Part shown: piece by piece, positions 9,101 through 17,894 of the stretch
Layout: each line of letters opens with the position of its first letter
How positions within the stretch are numbered: the first letter of the stretch is position 1
Assembly: GCF_902364025.1 (NCBI RefSeq)
Contig: NZ_CABJCG010000014.1
Location: 1-64,000 of the forward strand
DNA from: Enterocloster lavalensis
GTDB lineage: Bacteria > Bacillota > Clostridia > Lachnospirales > Lachnospiraceae
Direction: 5' to 3'
DNA: 64,000 nucleotides
The notes under the pieces: generated by a model
The model's database searches: none
Told to the model about the DNA's origin: nothing
Seen by the model: only the letters and a program-made list of their open reading frames with translations
Made by a program: the position numbers and the translations under genes

Positions 9101-10834
9101 CAGGGAGGAATAGCCGCTGCCGAAATCGTCCATGAGCACGGTAAAGCCCGCAGTTCTGAGCCCCTCCACCACAGCGGTCACCGCCGTCGTGTCCTCGGCG
9201 TAGGCGCTCTCCGTGATCTCCACCTCCAGCAGCCGCGCATCCAGGCCGTACCGGTCCGTCAGTTCCTTCAGCTCTTTCACCACGTCCAGAGTGTACACGT
9301 CCACCCGCGAGACGTTGACCGAAATCGGTATCGGGCGGTGTCCATTTTCAATCCATCTTTTCAGATGGAAACAGACCTTGTCCCAAATGTACCGGTCCAG
9401 GTTGGAGACAAACCCATTTTCTTCCAATAATGGAATGAAATCCCCTGGCCCGATCAGCCCGCGCTCCGGGTGGTTCCAGCGCACCAGGGATTCCAGGCCG
9501 ATGATTTTCCCCGTGGCCATATTGCACTTGGGCTGGGCGTAAAATGTGAACTCATCCCGCTCCAGGGCCCGCTGCACCTCGGACAGGAGCATGTGGTTCT
9601 CTTCCATCTTCCGCTTCATCCGCGAATCGTAGCGACAGGACCGGTGGGCATAGTTTCCCTTCATCTCCCCCAGCGCGATCACGGCCCGGTCGTACATTGT
9701 GCTGACCGATATGCTCCGGTCCACAATGGGATAAATGCCAAAGGCAGGCTGGAAACCGGCGTTGCCTCCCCGCACCTTGGCATAGCGGATCATCTTGTCC
9801 TGAAGGCGTTCCAGTACCTCCGGGCGGTCCGGCAGAATGATCCCAAAATCATCTCCGCCCATATATCCGGCTACTCCGCCGCTGGCCTGTTGTTCCTCCC
9901 GGAGACAGGCTCCGATCTTCACCAGAAAGCTGTCCCCGGCTTCCTGCCCGTACCACTCGTTAAACAGCTTGAAATGTTCGATGTCCGCAGCCATGAGACA
10001 ATAGGGCTCCGGCCCCGCCTGTTTTAAAAACGCCTCCGCCTCCCGGAAAAAGACGGCCCGCCGGTACACGCCGGTCAGGGGATCCACGTTCGTATCCTGT
10101 AAATGGGAATTCCGGCGCAATTCCAGCTCGCGCCGTTTCTGCTCATCGATATCCTGTATGAAACACATGACAATCTTGTCGCCGTTCGCCCCATGGCGCA
10201 CCGGAACCAGGGTATGGACTCCCCAGCAGTAGGAACCGTCCGCCCGCTTGCCCCGGAACTGCCCTTTGAGCGTGTTGTTGGGTTCTGCCGCCAGGCGGGA
10301 CGGCAGGCTGTCCAGGCTCCAGAACTTCCGGAACACTTCCCGGTCATCCGGGTGAACCAGCGTCTGCGCCGCAGCCTCCACCCCCGCGGCCAGCCGTCCA
10401 ACACAGGCCGGAAGATCGTATTTCCCCTCCACCTGGTAGAGAATCTTGAAAATATCGCGGGTCAGATTCAGCTCAAACAGCACATCATAGGCGGAGGTGC
10501 TGGTCAGGTTGAAAAACAGATTCCGGTTGCCCTCCTGTATTTTGCGGGCGAAAACAGCATGGCAGCGGCCCTCGCCGGGCCAATCGATCCGGCCGGTATT
10601 GACCTCCACCCACTGGTCCACCAGCTGATTGTAAAAAATGCTGTCGCTGCCGTCCTCCTGGCCCAGGGGACAGTCGGAACAGGGGGCGGACTCCCCGCAG
10701 AGCGCCCGGTAGCACAGCTCACCCATTTTGAGGGAGGGAAACACCTCCCCGAGCGCATGATTAAAGTAGACGATCCGGTAATGATCGTCCACAATGTAGA
10801 TTCTGGTATCTCTGCTCTCACTGTTGAATTCCAT
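6140..10834 (-). CDS. Multi-PAS GGDEF-EAL-PAS-GGDEF cyclic-di-GMP signalling protein
   Basis: The 1564-residue cytosolic protein combines synthesis and breakdown modules for cyclic di-GMP. Two PAS-like domains (1-240; one holds CSDCPLG) precede a first GGDEF domain whose signature is GGDDF (326-330). A full EAL domain follows (415-665; ESLVRW, MDDFGSGYSS, IAEGVE and GQGYYF all present). Then come about five PAS domains and a C-terminal GGDEF with a canonical GGDEF at 1468 and an inhibitory RxxD site (REKD) five residues before it. I chose the start at 10834 (MEFNSESR, GAGGG site). The upstream ATG at 10969 overlaps the -10 box of the promoter and cannot be used from that transcript. No membrane segment is seen. 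Confidence 0.88.
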   Translation of the reverse strand: MEFNSESRDTRIYIVDDHYRIVYFNHALGEVFPSLKMGELCYRALCGESAPCSDCPLGQEDGSDSIFYNQLVDQWVEVNTGRIDWPGEGRCHAVFARKIQEGNRNLFFNLTSTSAYDVLFELNLTRDIFKILYQVEGKYDLPACVGRLAAGVEAAAQTLVHPDDREVFRKFWSLDSLPSRLAAEPNNTLKGQFRGKRADGSYCWGVHTLVPVRHGANGDKIVMCFIQDIDEQKRRELELRRNSHLQDTNVDPLTGVYRRAVFFREAEAFLKQAGPEPYCLMAADIEHFKLFNEWYGQEAGDSFLVKIGACLREEQQASGGVAGYMGGDDFGIILPDRPEVLERLQDKMIRYAKVRGGNAGFQPAFGIYPIVDRSISVSTMYDRAVIALGEMKGNYAHRSCRYDSRMKRKMEENHMLLSEVQRALERDEFTFYAQPKCNMATGKIIGLESLVRWNHPERGLIGPGDFIPLLEENGFVSNLDRYIWDKVCFHLKRWIENGHRPIPISVNVSRVDVYTLDVVKELKELTDRYGLDARLLEVEITESAYAEDTTAVTAVVEGLRTAGFTVLMDDFGSGYSSLNMLKDVNVDVLKIDMKFLDMDEQSVGKGVGILEAITNMARLMGLRLIAEGVETREQVDFLLNIGCIYGQGYYFYRPMPIEDLEARLADERNVDFRGLTAPGVERISLDELLRGGVASDILINNILGGVAFYDVCGDQMELTRANEQYYKVTRTNPVDLEEYRKTILEGIYEEDRPVAVDIFRRARLDPLNGAEGDIRRLCKEEGTIWMHLRAFFLREQGGHQMFYGAVSDVTEQKRREQKLEASQRALASAVRTAENDEGFKALTEDNRRAAAAIFAQMTPGGLIGGYCEEGFPLYFANQEMVGLLGYQSFGEFSEAIRGRVINTIHPDDRLRVVEDIGDLTEPGTEYITTYRMMKKNGGWFWALDKGKVIRTEDGRPAIISACADISESMAAQRVLAEHNRVIIRQNQELHFLNNETPGGYHCCENDRGLTFMYISNRFLEILGWSAEQIRARFDNKMMNMIHPGDRERVREAAGRLETGGGTADLEYRIMGADGYIWVTDQSRYAREDIRGLVHGVVLDITGLKQKEHELWVAGKRTESILKQAGLNCWDWDFERNTLILTNVVQNVELTATYGPFCSGMVTVMDFPERIFENFCLQESGRERYRRFTEEVKNGKNRESHTCEVPVRVRGGKTVWVRVGCETIRDEEGRPVRAVGYYTDVTKQKNEALCREEQLKTLELLRSQATYDFQANLTRDMILNGEGREKWMGEAGIPDTSYTEAVAYLNNNLVTPEFQAAVAKFMDRERLMGLYRAGIYTDSLEYRRIYKNQVRWMKAVMYLMQIGDRPDVYSCIFVMDIDEQKSQELKLRKLAATDSLTGLYNRQSGVARIREYLCSMEEDETAALIMLDLDDFKVANDVFGHACGDQIIAENAAKLKRLFREKDVVCRIGGDEFLVLCKQIRQEDADRKMDFIVRSMKSICRHGDREILFSVSVGYAMTPDQGTDFDELYRKADIALFAAKMDGKGRYKFYEPSMKAVRYELADRD

Positions 10835-10967
10835 AAAGCCCTCATTTCCATCCACGGGATATGATGTTTCAGAATTGGCGCAATGGGACGTCTGCCCGAC
10901 GGTCCGCGTTTTCCTGCTGCCGGACCGGCCACGGCGCAGACCGGTCAAACCAATATGAATTAGCTTC

Positions 10968-10996
10968 ATTATAGACTCATTTCACAGTGCAGTCAA
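10968..10996 (-). promoter_or_regulatory. SigA-type promoter of the GGDEF/EAL gene
   Basis: On the minus strand, TTGACT (complement of 10991-10996), 17 bases and TATAAT (complement of 10968-10973) form a near-consensus promoter. The predicted leader is about 127 bases and contains a GACCGG/CCGGTC stem. I could not match it to a known cyclic-di-GMP riboswitch. Confidence 0.65.
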
Positions 10997-11040
10997 TTTT
11001 AAACGCGCGGTTTCTGTTTTCACTCTGACCGGCTGCCCTC

Positions 11041-11068
11041 ACAAAATCCCTATTTCCCTCATATGGTA
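11041..11068 (+). promoter_or_regulatory. SigK-like promoter of collagen-like gene 1
   Basis: AC (11041-11042), a 17-base spacer and CATATGGTA (11060-11068) match the mother-cell SigK consensus AC-N16/17-CATAnnnTA. It lies 80 bases before the start codon. Confidence 0.6.
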
Positions 11069-11148
11069 CTGTATATGAGCATTCACGGGATACCACTCTG
11101 CCCTACGGCGCGGGTCATATGGTGAATGCGGAATAAGGAGACTTGGTC

Positions 11149-13164
11149 ATGTACAACTGCAATTTCAACCGCATAAATTCATCTGACAATCTCAATCTCC
11201 CACAGCCGGACTGCTGCTGCCCCGGCGGGTCCCGCTGCTGCCCCCGCTGCTGCGGACGCGGCCCGGCCGGACCTGTGGGACCCGGAGGGCCTCAGGGCAG
11301 ACCCGGACCCATGGGGCCGAGAGGGTGTCCCGGACCTACGGGACCTGCCGGACCCCAGGGACGACCCGGGCCAACCGGACCGGCCGGGCCCCAGGGACGA
11401 CCCGGACCCACGGGAGCCATGGGACCTCAGGGATATGTGGGACCCACCGGGCCGACTGGAGCTACCGGAGCCACGGGGCCTGCCGGTTTGCCCGGGCGAA
11501 ACGGAGCCATGGGGCCCACCGGGCCGACTGGACCGGCCGGGGCCGACGGGATAAACGGAACCAACGGGGCCATGGGACCCACCGGGCCAACGGGAGCTCC
11601 GGGAACCAACGGGGCTATGGGGCCCACCGGACCTGCGGGGCCGGTGGGAGCTACCGGGGCTACAGGGCCCGCGGGGTCTGATGGAGTGGCCGGAGCCACG
11701 GGAGCTACCGGAGCCACGGGTCCGACTGGACCCATGGGAGCTACCGGAGCCACGGGGCCGGCAGGCGCTAACGGAGCGGTCGGGCCAACTGGGCCGACTG
11801 GGGCCACGGGACCTGCCGGGAGCAACGGGCTGAATGGAGCCGTGGGACCAACGGGACCGACGGGCGCCACCGGGGCTACGGGACCTGCCGGGAGCAACGG
11901 ACTGATGGGGCCGACCGGGCCGACTGGAGCGACGGGCGCCAACGGGCCGGCCGGGGTAACCGGCGCTACCGGAGCCACGGGGCCAGCCGGAACCAACGGA
12001 ATCATGGGACCGACCGGGCCAACCGGGGCGGCGGGGCCTGCCGGGCCGACTGGGGCAACCGGGCCCGCGGGAGCGAACGGGACTAACGGAGCTATGGGAC
12101 CAACGGGACCCACTGGGGCCACTGGACCGACAGGAGCTAATGGGTTAAACGGTGCTGTGGGGCCGACTGGGGCCACTGGGGCAACTGGGCCGACCGGAAG
12201 CAACGGAGTCATGGGTCCAACCGGTGCAACAGGAGCCACCGGGCCGACCGGGCCAACGGGCGCTACCGGGGCTGATGGAACTATTGGGCCGACCGGGCCA
12301 ACGGGCGCTACCGGCGCTGATGGAATCATCGGACCGACCGGGTCAACGGGCGCTACGGGACCCACTGGACCAACGGGCCCAGCCGGGGCTACGGGGCCGA
12401 CCGGCCTCAATGGACCGACTGGCGCTACAGGACCCACCGGCGCTACGGGACCGACTGGCGCTACGGGACCCACCGGTGCCAACGGGCCTACCGGCGCTAC
12501 AGGACCCACTGGTGCTACAGGACCTACCGGTGCCAACGGACCTACCGGCGCTAATGGGCCTATCGGCGCTAATGGACCTACCGGCGCTAATGGGCCTACC
12601 GGAGCTACAGGACCCACCGGCGCTACGGGACCTACCGGCGCTACAGGACCCACCGGCGCTACAGGACCCACCGGCGCCACAGGACCCACCGGCGCTACGG
12701 GACCCACCGGTGCCAACGGGCCTACCGGCCCAACCGGTGCAACCGGCACTGTTCCGGACGACGTGTTCGCTGCCTTTGCAACCTTCGCCATCCCCTTTAC
12801 AGATGCCACCCAAATCCCGATGGGGACCGTAACTGCAGATCCCACGGGGCAGATTGTTCTGACCGACAACACGCGGATCACTCTGGCCCCGGGTTATTAT
12901 CTGATTTCCTACCACGTATCCGCCCTTGTGGCGACGCCCGGTTATATTCAGATCACGCCCTATTACAACAATGCCTCGCACATTGAATACGGCATCTACT
13001 TTAAAACAGGGACGAATTCAACCTCCGCCTACGGATCCAACTCGATCATCATCGAAGTTCCGGCGGAAACCCGTTTTTCCCTGACCTACAACAGCAATGT
13101 CACCAGCTCCGAAGGCACCGCTACCGTCACGGTTCTCAAGCTGAACCGGCCGCTCTCCGCTTAG
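11149..13164 (+). CDS. Collagen-like spore surface protein with C1q/BclA-like C-terminal domain
   Basis: The 671-residue protein starts with a short Cys-rich leader ([15 protein letters not shown]). About 500 residues of Gly-X-Y repeats follow, dominated by [10 protein letters not shown]. The last 130 residues have no repeat and look like a beta-rich BclA/C1q-type trimerisation head (from [16 protein letters not shown]). Proteins like this form trimeric hair-like fibres on the exosporium, and their Thr residues are often glycosylated. The ATG at 11149 has AAGGAG eight bases upstream; a TTG at 11143 is in frame but too close to that site. A SigK-like promoter and a neighbouring glycosyltransferase support a spore-coat role. 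Confidence 0.85.
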   Translation: MYNCNFNRINSSDNLNLPQPDCCCPGGSRCCPRCCGRGPAGPVGPGGPQGRPGPMGPRGCPGPTGPAGPQGRPGPTGPAGPQGRPGPTGAMGPQGYVGPTGPTGATGATGPAGLPGRNGAMGPTGPTGPAGADGINGTNGAMGPTGPTGAPGTNGAMGPTGPAGPVGATGATGPAGSDGVAGATGATGATGPTGPMGATGATGPAGANGAVGPTGPTGATGPAGSNGLNGAVGPTGPTGATGATGPAGSNGLMGPTGPTGATGANGPAGVTGATGATGPAGTNGIMGPTGPTGAAGPAGPTGATGPAGANGTNGAMGPTGPTGATGPTGANGLNGAVGPTGATGATGPTGSNGVMGPTGATGATGPTGPTGATGADGTIGPTGPTGATGADGIIGPTGSTGATGPTGPTGPAGATGPTGLNGPTGATGPTGATGPTGATGPTGANGPTGATGPTGATGPTGANGPTGANGPIGANGPTGANGPTGATGPTGATGPTGATGPTGATGPTGATGPTGATGPTGANGPTGPTGATGTVPDDVFAAFATFAIPFTDATQIPMGTVTADPTGQIVLTDNTRITLAPGYYLISYHVSALVATPGYIQITPYYNNASHIEYGIYFKTGTNSTSAYGSNSIIIEVPAETRFSLTYNSNVTSSEGTATVTVLKLNRPLSA

Positions 13165-13170
13165 AACCTC

Positions 13171-13195
13171 TGCCGGTCCCCGCCTGATACCGGCA
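13171..13195 (+). terminator. Hairpin after collagen-like gene 1
   Basis: TGCCGGT and ACCGGCA form a 7-bp stem starting seven bases after the stop codon, with only three T residues after it. It is a possible weak terminator. Confidence 0.4.
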
Positions 13196-13373
13196 TTTGA
13201 CGTCTCCGCCTCTGCCGGATTCTCCAGGCAGCTCATAGCCTTCAGACCGGACCTTTGTCTCCACCCGAAAACGGGACAGTATTCTTAGCCCGCGCCTCCG
13301 GCGCTGCTCTGAATCCTGTCCCGCTTTCCATATCGCAGCCATACGCTTCCCCATTGCCGTTTCCCTCACATTC

Positions 13374-13425
13374 ACCAAACTTGTTCACATTTCATATAGT
13401 AATATTGAGCTGACAAACAGCTCAA
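13374..13425 (+). promoter_or_regulatory. SigK-like promoter and start-site hairpin of the glycosyltransferase gene
   Basis: AC (13374-13375), 17 bases and CATATAGTA (13393-13401) match SigK. A perfect inverted repeat, TTGAGCTG (13405-13412) and CAGCTCAA (13418-13425), sits at the expected transcription start and would form a 5' hairpin in the mRNA. The promoter stretch shares CACCAAACTTGTTC with the promoter at 28574. Confidence 0.6.
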
Positions 13426-13450
13426 TCGAAAACTTTACGGGGAGGACGCC

Positions 13451-14536
13451 GTGATTACCATCAGTTTATGTATGATTGTCAAGAATGAGGAGGCGGTTCT
13501 GGGTCGGGTTCTGGAGCAAATGAGGGGAATTGCAGACGAAATCATTGTCGTGGACACCGGCTCCGCAGACCGGACCAGGGAAATTGCCGCACAGTTCACC
13601 GATCACGTGTTTGATTACAAATGGCACCAGGACTTCGCAGCAGCCAGAAACTTTGCCTGCTCAAAGGCGTCCATGGATTATTGGATGTGGCTGGACGCGG
13701 ACGACGTGATCCGTCCGGATCAGCAGAAGCTATTGCTGAGGCTGAAAGAATCGTTAAATCCAGCCACGGACATTGTGATGATGAAATATCTGACCGGTTT
13801 CGACCAGAACGGTCATGTGACATTTTCCTATTACCGCGAGCGGCTGATCAAAAACCGCCGGGGCTTTTTGTGGGAGGGCAGAGTCCACGAGGCGGTCACG
13901 CCCCGCGGCAATATTCTCTATTCGCCGGTGGAAATCGAGCACCGCAAACTCTCCGCCGGTGACAGCGACCGGAACCTCAGGATCTATGAGACCATGATCG
14001 GGGAGGGCGAAACACTTTGCCCGCGCCACCAGTTTTACTATGGGCGCGAGTTGTATTATCACCAGCGATATGAGGAGGCCGTCAAAGTCTTCGAACACTT
14101 TCTGGAGGAACCCGACGGCTGGGTGGAAAACCGGATCGACGCCTGCCTGCAGTTGTCCCGCTGCCGGGAACAGCTGGGACAAAAGCGGGAGGCGTTCCTG
14201 GCTCTGACGGGCAGTTTTCTCTATGACGAGCCCAGGGCGGAAATTCTCTGCGAGATCGGCCGCCTGCTGATGGGGGAACACGCTTACAAGACCGCCGCCT
14301 ACTGGTACCAGCGGGCCCTGGAGCTCACGCCCCGGGACACCTCCGGCGCATTTGTGCTGCAGGACTGCTACGGATATATTCCGTATATGCAGCTGTGCGT
14401 GTGCTTCGACCACCTGGGCGACCACAAAAAGGCCCGTGAATATCACCTTCTGGCCAAGGAATTAAAGCCGGAAGCCGAGGCCGTAAAGCAGAACCAGTTG
14501 TATTTTGACAAGCTCTTTCAAGATGAGGAAGGATAA
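13451..14536 (+). CDS. Family 2 glycosyltransferase with C-terminal TPR-like repeats
   Basis: The 361-residue protein opens with the GT-A fold typical of family 2 (ISLCMIVKNEEAVLGRVLEQ, then IVVDTGSADRT). It has the metal-binding WLDADD motif near residue 80. The last 170 residues contain helical pairs of TPR type (for example KTAAYWYQRALELTP). Such soluble GT2-TPR enzymes add sugars to cell-surface or spore proteins. The start is the GTG at 13451 after GGGGAGG. It lies next to a collagen-like gene and shares its SigK-like promoter type, so glycosylation of the collagen-like fibres is the likely job. That link is inference. Confidence 0.8.
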   Translation: MITISLCMIVKNEEAVLGRVLEQMRGIADEIIVVDTGSADRTREIAAQFTDHVFDYKWHQDFAAARNFACSKASMDYWMWLDADDVIRPDQQKLLLRLKESLNPATDIVMMKYLTGFDQNGHVTFSYYRERLIKNRRGFLWEGRVHEAVTPRGNILYSPVEIEHRKLSAGDSDRNLRIYETMIGEGETLCPRHQFYYGRELYYHQRYEEAVKVFEHFLEEPDGWVENRIDACLQLSRCREQLGQKREAFLALTGSFLYDEPRAEILCEIGRLLMGEHAYKTAAYWYQRALELTPRDTSGAFVLQDCYGYIPYMQLCVCFDHLGDHKKAREYHLLAKELKPEAEAVKQNQLYFDKLFQDEEG

Positions 14537-14665
14537 CCTGTTCACATCCTCCTCACATTCCGTTCACAAAATTGTTACCATTTCAACAAACTTTCCTAAC
14601 ATTTACCGGATATACTAAATCATGTAAAGAGCTAATGCCAACAAGACTTTTTTTCATAATACTCT

Positions 14666-14691
14666 GGCCGACCGGAAGAATCCGGTCGGCC
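14666..14691. terminator. Shared terminator between convergent genes
   Basis: GGCCGACCGGA and TCCGGTCGGCC form a perfect 11-bp stem with a 4-base loop. A pyrimidine-rich tail follows rightwards and a TTATGAAAAAAAG tail leftwards. It lies between the rightward glycosyltransferase and the leftward LarA-like gene and probably serves both. Confidence 0.65.
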
Positions 14692-14730
14692 TCCTCCCTT
14701 TTCAGGGGCAAAATTCCACTTTGTTTTCAA

Positions 14731-16221
14731 TCAGCAGCAACCGTGGCCCGCCATCTCAAAATGCCCGTTGGTCCCGTCGTAGGGCTCACTCTTCATGCAC
14801 AGGTGCACGGCCGGGAGCTTGAAGGTCCGCGGCAGGGCCAGGATGGTGGGGCTTGGCCCCACGTATTTTTTCATAGCGTCCTGCAGCGCCTCCTCGAAGG
14901 TCGCTCTGGTCTTTAGCCCCATTCCCCTGGCGTAGCCGGGTTCCATGGCTCCGACGATATAGATGGCGGAGGTGTTCATTTCCGCGATATGGCCACAGCT
15001 CATCATGGAAAATCCGTGGAAGGGATGGAAGGCGTTGCAGTAGCGGTACTGGCGGATATACTCCTCGTTTGTGGCAAAATATTCCCCGTACCGGTTAAAA
15101 TCCGGCAGCGTGTTCATATAATCGTGCTGGAACATTTCGTAGTATTCCGGCAGATAGGGCCACAGCTCCTCGTGGAAATAGCCGTTACAGGTAGAGGAGC
15201 AGATGATCACACAATTCTCGCTCATCACCCGTTTGAGCCGGATCACCTGGGCGGACAGAGCCTGCAGCATCATGATGGGATTGGTGCCCATGCCGTTTCC
15301 GTAGTGGAACGCCTGGGGCATCCCGAACACCAGCACGTCGTATTTCTTCTCCGCCCAATGCACATAGGTCCGCCGGTCCGCCGTTTTCCAGGAAACTGGC
15401 TGCATCTCGGCCGCATACCCGGAATTGATCTCAATCTGCCGCGAACAGGTGTCCAGCACCGCGTCGCAGCAAAAGAATTTTTTGCCCATGCACGTTTCCA
15501 TGTGCATGCCGATCTCATCAAATTTTGTCCGCATCATGGAATGCCCGCTCACCGGCGTAAAATCCGGGCGGTGCATGACCGTTGGCACGTGGTGGGAAGC
15601 AATGGAGCGCCAGTGCGAGATTCCCGTGGCGCAGTGTTTGTATCCGCCGGAGTAACCCCCATAAGGATTCCCCATGGTGTGCCCGATCAGGATGGCCAGA
15701 TCGCTGTCATACACATATTTGTTCAGCCAAACCGGATCTCCCCGGTCCGTAGTTCCACAGTCCACCAGATGATCGTAATCCTCGGAGTCATGGTTGATCA
15801 CCTGTCCGGATCCGTAAAACTCGCCGAACAACTCCTCCCCCAGAATCTGTTTCAGCTCCGGAATCGTATTCTTCCGGTGTAGGCCGTTGGAACAGATCAG
15901 GAGTACGTCTTTTTTCTCCACACCGGCCCGGTACAGTTCCTGCAGAATCAGGCGGATGGCCATTTTCCGGTGGGAGGTGGGCTGACAGCCCCCTTTCACA
16001 ATATCCGGGAAAATAATCACCACCTTAGAGCCCCGGTGCGCCTGTTCGCCAAGCGGTGGCATCCCCATGGGATTGCGCAGGGATTTCAGATACTCCTCCT
16101 CCAGCCGCTCCGGCGGAATGCACTCCGGGTCCCTTACCGTTTCCCCGGGAATAAACAGATCCGTATTGTCCGGCAGACAGGCGTTCATCATCCCCTGCCC
16201 GTATTCAAATTCCAAATTCAT
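14731..16221 (-). CDS. LarA-family (DUF2088) nickel-pincer racemase/epimerase-like protein
   Basis: The 496-residue protein resembles the lactate racemase catalytic family LarA, whose members interconvert 2-hydroxyacid stereocentres with a nickel-pincer nucleotide cofactor. A Rossmann-like N-terminal half carries VVIIFPDIVKGG, and GGYKHCATGISHW near residue 192 resembles the LarA lysine/histidine cofactor region. It is longer than lactate racemase (about 425 residues), so another 2-hydroxyacid or sugar-acid substrate is likely. No LarB, LarC or LarE cofactor genes are in view. It is the last gene of the leftward transporter operon, 23 bases after the triose-phosphate isomerase-like gene. Confidence 0.75.
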   Translation of the reverse strand: MNLEFEYGQGMMNACLPDNTDLFIPGETVRDPECIPPERLEEEYLKSLRNPMGMPPLGEQAHRGSKVVIIFPDIVKGGCQPTSHRKMAIRLILQELYRAGVEKKDVLLICSNGLHRKNTIPELKQILGEELFGEFYGSGQVINHDSEDYDHLVDCGTTDRGDPVWLNKYVYDSDLAILIGHTMGNPYGGYSGGYKHCATGISHWRSIASHHVPTVMHRPDFTPVSGHSMMRTKFDEIGMHMETCMGKKFFCCDAVLDTCSRQIEINSGYAAEMQPVSWKTADRRTYVHWAEKKYDVLVFGMPQAFHYGNGMGTNPIMMLQALSAQVIRLKRVMSENCVIICSSTCNGYFHEELWPYLPEYYEMFQHDYMNTLPDFNRYGEYFATNEEYIRQYRYCNAFHPFHGFSMMSCGHIAEMNTSAIYIVGAMEPGYARGMGLKTRATFEEALQDAMKKYVGPSPTILALPRTFKLPAVHLCMKSEPYDGTNGHFEMAGHGCC

Positions 16222-16244
16222 ATGCCTCTCCTCTCAACTCCAGC

Positions 16245-17090
16245 TCATACCGGCTCACCGCCTATGTACAGCCGGATAATCTCCAGATATTCCTCCGGGT
16301 AAAAACCGATCTCCCCCGCAAATCTCGTGAGTGCGATCAACCCTCCGTCTATGGAGGGGATGGAGGCCAGCATCCCGGCGTTGTCCCGTTTTAATCCTCC
16401 TCCATAAACCAGATCCATTCCCCCGGTCAGTTGTTTCACATAATCTCCCACACACCGGATCTGTTCCCGGTCCGGCGGGATTTTCCCAGGCCCGATAGCC
16501 CATACCGGCTCGTAGGCCAACACCACGCCGGAACGATCCGCCCGGTCCAGCCCTGCGTGTATCTGTTCCGCCAGCACCTCACGCCAGCGGGAGCGCTCCC
16601 CGGCGTCCTCCCCGATGCAGTATAACACCTTGAGCCCTGCTGCAGCCGCAGCCCGGACCTCCTGGTTCAAAATGCGGTTCACAACGGAAAAATCCTCCAC
16701 ACCAGCCTGAGCCAGAATCCCCGCAATGGCCCGACGCTCTTCACAGTGACCGATCAGCGCGCAGGAGCACCCTGCGGCCCTCATGGACGCCGCCGTGCGT
16801 TGGGATGTAAACGCTCCGAAGTTTCCCCCAAGGGACACGTCCTCACGGTATACTCCCTGGCAGCCGATGTGAATGGGACTGCTTTCACGCAGCGCTCCCA
16901 ACGCCGGCAGAATGTGCGCTTCCGGAATAAACATGGAAAACTCTACCGTTTCCGGGTCATACCGTGACAACTCGTCCTCCGTCTGATTCACAATATGCGC
17001 TCCCCAGTTCTTAAAATCCGCGATGCGGTTGACGCCTCCATATTCAGCCGGTATGTCAAACCGCTTCAGATTCAAATAAATATGCTTCAT
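16245..17090 (-). CDS. Triose-phosphate isomerase-like protein (divergent TpiA)
   Basis: The 281-residue TIM barrel keeps the triose-phosphate isomerase catalytic set: NLK near the N-terminus (usually NWK), histidine in IGHCEERR, glutamate in AYEPVWAIG and the phosphate-binding YGGGLK. NLKRF and GHCEERR differ from housekeeping TpiA (NWKMN, GHSERR) and suggest a paralogue for an unusual triose or tetrose phosphate, as in erythritol-type pathways. An ATG at 17102 is an alternative start; 17090 sits directly before the first barrel strand. It lies in the transporter operon between an ABC ATPase and the LarA-like gene. Confidence 0.78.
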   Translation of the reverse strand: MKHIYLNLKRFDIPAEYGGVNRIADFKNWGAHIVNQTEDELSRYDPETVEFSMFIPEAHILPALGALRESSPIHIGCQGVYREDVSLGGNFGAFTSQRTAASMRAAGCSCALIGHCEERRAIAGILAQAGVEDFSVVNRILNQEVRAAAAAGLKVLYCIGEDAGERSRWREVLAEQIHAGLDRADRSGVVLAYEPVWAIGPGKIPPDREQIRCVGDYVKQLTGGMDLVYGGGLKRDNAGMLASIPSIDGGLIALTRFAGEIGFYPEEYLEIIRLYIGGEPV

Positions 17091-17123
17091 TCCTTCCCCC
17101 ATTTCTCCGTCCTGCCGCGTTTC

Positions 17124-17873
17124 TCACCACCACTTGATCTGATCCGTCACGTATTTACGTATCTCCACAAAGCGCGGATCGGATACGCACCGTGGGCGCG
17201 GCAGATCCACCAGCACCTCCTCCTTCACGGTGGCGGGCTTGTTGCTCAGGATCAGTATCCGTTCTGCCATGTAGACGGCCTCCTCAATGTTGTGGGTGAT
17301 GAAAATGACAGTAGTCCCCGTCTCCCTCCAGAGCCGAATCACCTCGTCCTCCAGGTAAAAACGCATCTTGATGTCCATCTGCCCGTAGGGTTCATCCATC
17401 AGCAGCAAGTCCGGGTTCATGGCAAACGCCCGGGCGATCACCATCCGCTGCTCCGTGGATACCGACAGCTGGCTGGCGTAGGATTTGCGGAACTGCTCCA
17501 GTCCCATCAGGGAAATCATCCGCTCCACCCGTTCCTTCCGCTCCTGCTCTGTTATCTTTTTGATCTTCATACCGATCTCGATATTCTGCTCCACATTGAG
17601 CCAGGGAAATGAGGACGGCTCCTGAAACACAAAGGCGATGTCGTGCTTTTTCGGGTCCGCCGGTTGCCCGTCGATCAGAAGTTTTCCCTCCGTAGGTTCG
17701 ATCAGGCAGGACAGAAGATTCAGAAACGTGGTCTTTCCGCAGCCTGTAGGGCCTACCACGCAAACGAATTCACCTTTTTTGATGTCAAATGATATATTGT
17801 CCAGTACAAGCAGGTCGCCAAACTTTTTCGTCAGGTTTTCCACATGTATCTTCACACTCTTCTCTTCACTCAT
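17124..17873 (-). CDS. ABC transporter ATP-binding protein with altered signature motif (NitT/TauT type)
   Basis: The 249-residue ATPase has Walker A GPTGCGKT (near residue 40), the Q-loop in FVFQEPSSFPW, Walker B LLLMDEP and the H-loop in FITHN. It matches SsuB/TauB-type ATPases. The ABC signature reads LSVST instead of LSGGQ, and the D-loop reads GQMD where GALD is usual, so one composite ATP site of a heterodimer may be inactive. It follows the other ATPase gene by 21 bases and probably pairs with it. Confidence 0.85.
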   Translation of the reverse strand: MSEEKSVKIHVENLTKKFGDLLVLDNISFDIKKGEFVCVVGPTGCGKTTFLNLLSCLIEPTEGKLLIDGQPADPKKHDIAFVFQEPSSFPWLNVEQNIEIGMKIKKITEQERKERVERMISLMGLEQFRKSYASQLSVSTEQRMVIARAFAMNPDLLLMDEPYGQMDIKMRFYLEDEVIRLWRETGTTVIFITHNIEEAVYMAERILILSNKPATVKEEVLVDLPRPRCVSDPRFVEIRKYVTDQIKWW

Positions 17874-17894
17874 ATGCTCTCCATGGTCCGCAAA

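Noticed and set aside
10835..10969. Upstream ATG at 10969 as start of the GGDEF/EAL protein, and a cyclic-di-GMP riboswitch in the leader
   Set aside because: The ATG overlaps the -10 box of a near-consensus promoter, and the leader did not match the conserved GEMM aptamer segments.
11260..12760. Repeats that could suggest a CRISPR array
   Set aside because: Units are 9-18 bases, contiguous and in frame as Gly-X-Y codons, with no spacers.
11427..12881. Long minus-strand frame (484 residues, [10 protein letters not shown] repeats) opposite collagen-like gene 1
   Set aside because: It is the reverse complement of a GC-rich 9-base repeat, which stays open by composition; there is no ribosome site. 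The same applies to 29057-30292 opposite gene 2.
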